Part shown: positions 40,119 through 41,279 of the stretch, piece after piece
Position numbering within the stretch: position 1 is the first letter of the stretch
Layout: each line of letters begins with the position of its first letter
The notes under the pieces: generated by a model
Told to the model about the DNA's origin: nothing
Databases searched by the model: none
The model's input: only the letters and a program-made list of their open reading frames with translations
Program-made: the position numbers and the translations under genes
Origin: Bacteroidaceae bacterium
GTDB taxonomy: Bacteria > Bacteroidota > Bacteroidia > Bacteroidales > Bacteroidaceae
NCBI GenBank assembly: GCA_017381475.1
Contig: JAFOCD010000062.1
Span: forward strand, 1 to 41,279
DNA: 41,279 bases
Direction of reading: 5' to 3'

Positions 40119-41159
40119 TTACTCTGTAATCTCTCCTTCGAGGCTCTTGCCCATAAGGCGGCGCACCTCCTCTGTGGGGAGTCCTTTGCCCAGCAGGTAC
40201 ATCAGTTTTGTGATTGCTGCTTCTACAGTTGAGTCTTTGCCGCTGATGACACCGGCTTCAAGCAGTTGCATTCCGGTTTCGTAAAGTTCCATGTGTACAC
40301 TGCCGCCTGCGCATTGTGTGATGTTGATGATTATCTTCCCTTCGGCTGTGGCTTTTGACAGGGAGTCGATGAGCCATTTCTTCTGTGGGGCGTTACCGGC
40401 ACCAAAGGTGCGGAAGATGATGCCTTTAAGATCTTTGTCGCCGAGTACTTTCTCTATAATATCTTTTCTTATGCCCGGAAAGAGCGACAGGATGATGATA
40501 TTGTTGTTGTATTCGTGGTGTGCCTTTAGCTTGCGTCCCGGTATATATTTCTTTATGTTGTTGCTGTAATACTGTATGCTGGTGCCGGCAACTCCAAGTG
40601 GTGGGTAGTTGTTTGAACCGAATGCGCCGAAACTCTCGGAGTTGATTTTGGTTGTGCGGTTGCCGCGCATGAGTTTTTCCTGGAAGAAGACGCATACCTC
40701 GGGGACAACGGGAGTCCCGTCGGGGTTCTTTGCTGCTGCAATCTCTATGGCGGTGATGAGGTTTTCCTTGCCGTCGGTACGCAGTACGCCTATGGGTAAC
40801 TGGCTGCCTGTGAGGATGACGGGTTTCATAAGGTCTTCGAGCATGAAACTGAGTGCCGATGCTGTGAATGACATGGTGTCGGTTCCATGTAGTATGACGA
40901 ATCCGTCATATTTCTCATAGTTCTCCTCGATGATGGTTACGATGCGGCTCCATAACTCGGGCTCCATGTCCGATGAGTCGATGGGGGGAGTAAATGTTAT
41001 GGACTCGATGTTCAGGTTGAACTGCTTCAACTCGGGAACATTGCTGAGCAGGTGGTCGAAATTGAAACTCTCCAATGCTCCTGTATCGGCATTCTGTATC
41101 ATGCCGATTGTTCCACCGGTATATATGATGAGTATTGATGTGCTGGCCTTGCTGCTCAT
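40119..41159 (-). CDS. ansA: Type I L-asparaginase
   Basis: 346-aa cytoplasmic asparaginase hydrolysing L-asparagine to aspartate and ammonia. Motifs are IIYTGGTIGM (Thr14, Thr17) and FVILHGTDTMSF with Thr93 and Asp94, the paired Thr residues of the family, followed by VILTGSQLPIG. There is no signal peptide, which with length favours type I (AnsA) over the periplasmic type II. It starts 6 nt after the stop of the upstream HAD hydrolase, so the two are in one operon. The nearest terminator is the 56-bp palindrome beyond its 3' end. Confidence 0.94.
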   Translation of the reverse strand: MSSKASTSILIIYTGGTIGMIQNADTGALESFNFDHLLSNVPELKQFNLNIESITFTPPIDSSDMEPELWSRIVTIIEENYEKYDGFVILHGTDTMSFTASALSFMLEDLMKPVILTGSQLPIGVLRTDGKENLITAIEIAAAKNPDGTPVVPEVCVFFQEKLMRGNRTTKINSESFGAFGSNNYPPLGVAGTSIQYYSNNIKKYIPGRKLKAHHEYNNNIIILSLFPGIRKDIIEKVLGDKDLKGIIFRTFGAGNAPQKKWLIDSLSKATAEGKIIINITQCAGGSVHMELYETGMQLLEAGVISGKDSTVEAAITKLMYLLGKGLPTEEVRRLMGKSLEGEITE

Positions 41160-41165
41160 AATCTT

Positions 41166-41279
41166 TTATAATATATCTTTTATATCCAACAAATGTCTGA
41201 CCTCGTATGTTGGGGCGAACGGGTGTCCGCTCTTTCCTTTCGGGTTGTAGTACATGCTGTCCATACCAAAGTTTGCCGC
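41166..41279 (-). CDS. HAD-superfamily hydrolase, C-terminal end (cut by window edge)
   Basis: The last 37 codons, reading toward TAA at 41166, include ANFGMDSMYYNPKGKSGHPF and PTYEVRHLLDIKDIL. The GMD-S-x-Y-x-NPKG pattern followed by PTYE resembles the end of YjjG-type HAD pyrimidine nucleotidases, where this segment follows motif IV. The core motifs lie outside the window, so the class is a guess. The start and most of the gene are missing. It is upstream of and cotranscribed with the asparaginase. Confidence 0.5.
   Translation of the reverse strand, partial: AANFGMDSMYYNPKGKSGHPFAPTYEVRHLLDIKDIL

Overview
The window looks like a chromosomal segment of a Bacteroidales bacterium (Prevotella/Bacteroides type). 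The support is a SusC/SusD pair, a PPi-dependent phosphofructokinase of the long form, MenA, several Bacteroidetes-only families (DUF4421, DUF4468, DUF4476, 'putative porin'), promoters of the TTTG-N19/20-TAnnTTTG type, and starts without Shine-Dalgarno sequences. Most of it is ordinary core genome. The unusual material is mainly between genes: hairpin repeats, MITE-like elements, a minisatellite and cis-regulatory sites.

Layout. 1-303: the start of a GH31 glycosidase (minus), divergent from mutS2 (523-3045). 3064-4819: minus-strand operon of a bile acid:Na+ symporter family protein followed by menA. 4820-6083: 1.26 kb without a convincing gene, holding short repeats, a roughly 600-bp element bounded by inverted repeats, and the leader of the ilv operon. 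6084-10153: ilvD-ilvB-ilvN, preceded by a 12-codon leader peptide with three consecutive Val codons and an intrinsic terminator, which looks like classical attenuation; no ilvC follows. 10304-13255: a secreted Tyr/Trp/Asn/His-rich protein with a 7 x 45-bp tandem repeat, then a FadL/OmpP1-like outer-membrane protein.

13489-18427: compact five-gene minus-strand operon (DUF4468 protein, an unlisted 56-aa membrane protein, putative porin, Gfo/Idh/MocA oxidoreductase, DUF4421 protein), divergent from a PASTA protein and rluD (18677-20529). Then a DUF4476 secreted protein (plus) converges on pfp and a GH25 lysozyme (minus). 23925-27143: a small hypothetical protein and a large secreted protein with an amidase-like fold interrupted by a golvesin-type domain. 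27164-27355: a heptamer-based minisatellite inside an inverted repeat. 27805-36674: SusC, SusD and two paralogous lipoproteins that carry the same terminator stem, with no carbohydrate-active enzyme beside them. 36965-37126: rpmH with a textbook promoter and terminator. 37383-38582: two unknown membrane proteins. 38919-39824: a sugar nucleotidyltransferase behind a 155-bp MITE-like insertion. 40119-41159: type I L-asparaginase, then the end of a HAD hydrolase at the right edge.

The observations most worth following are the ilv leader, a pair of GGA-N4-TCC dyads spaced exactly 22 bp apart that occurs upstream of two unlinked secreted-protein genes (10206-10239 and 20561-20594), the structured inverted-repeat element at 5223-5829, and the paralogous lipoprotein pair. 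I found no tRNA, rRNA, CRISPR array, intact transposase or phage gene.
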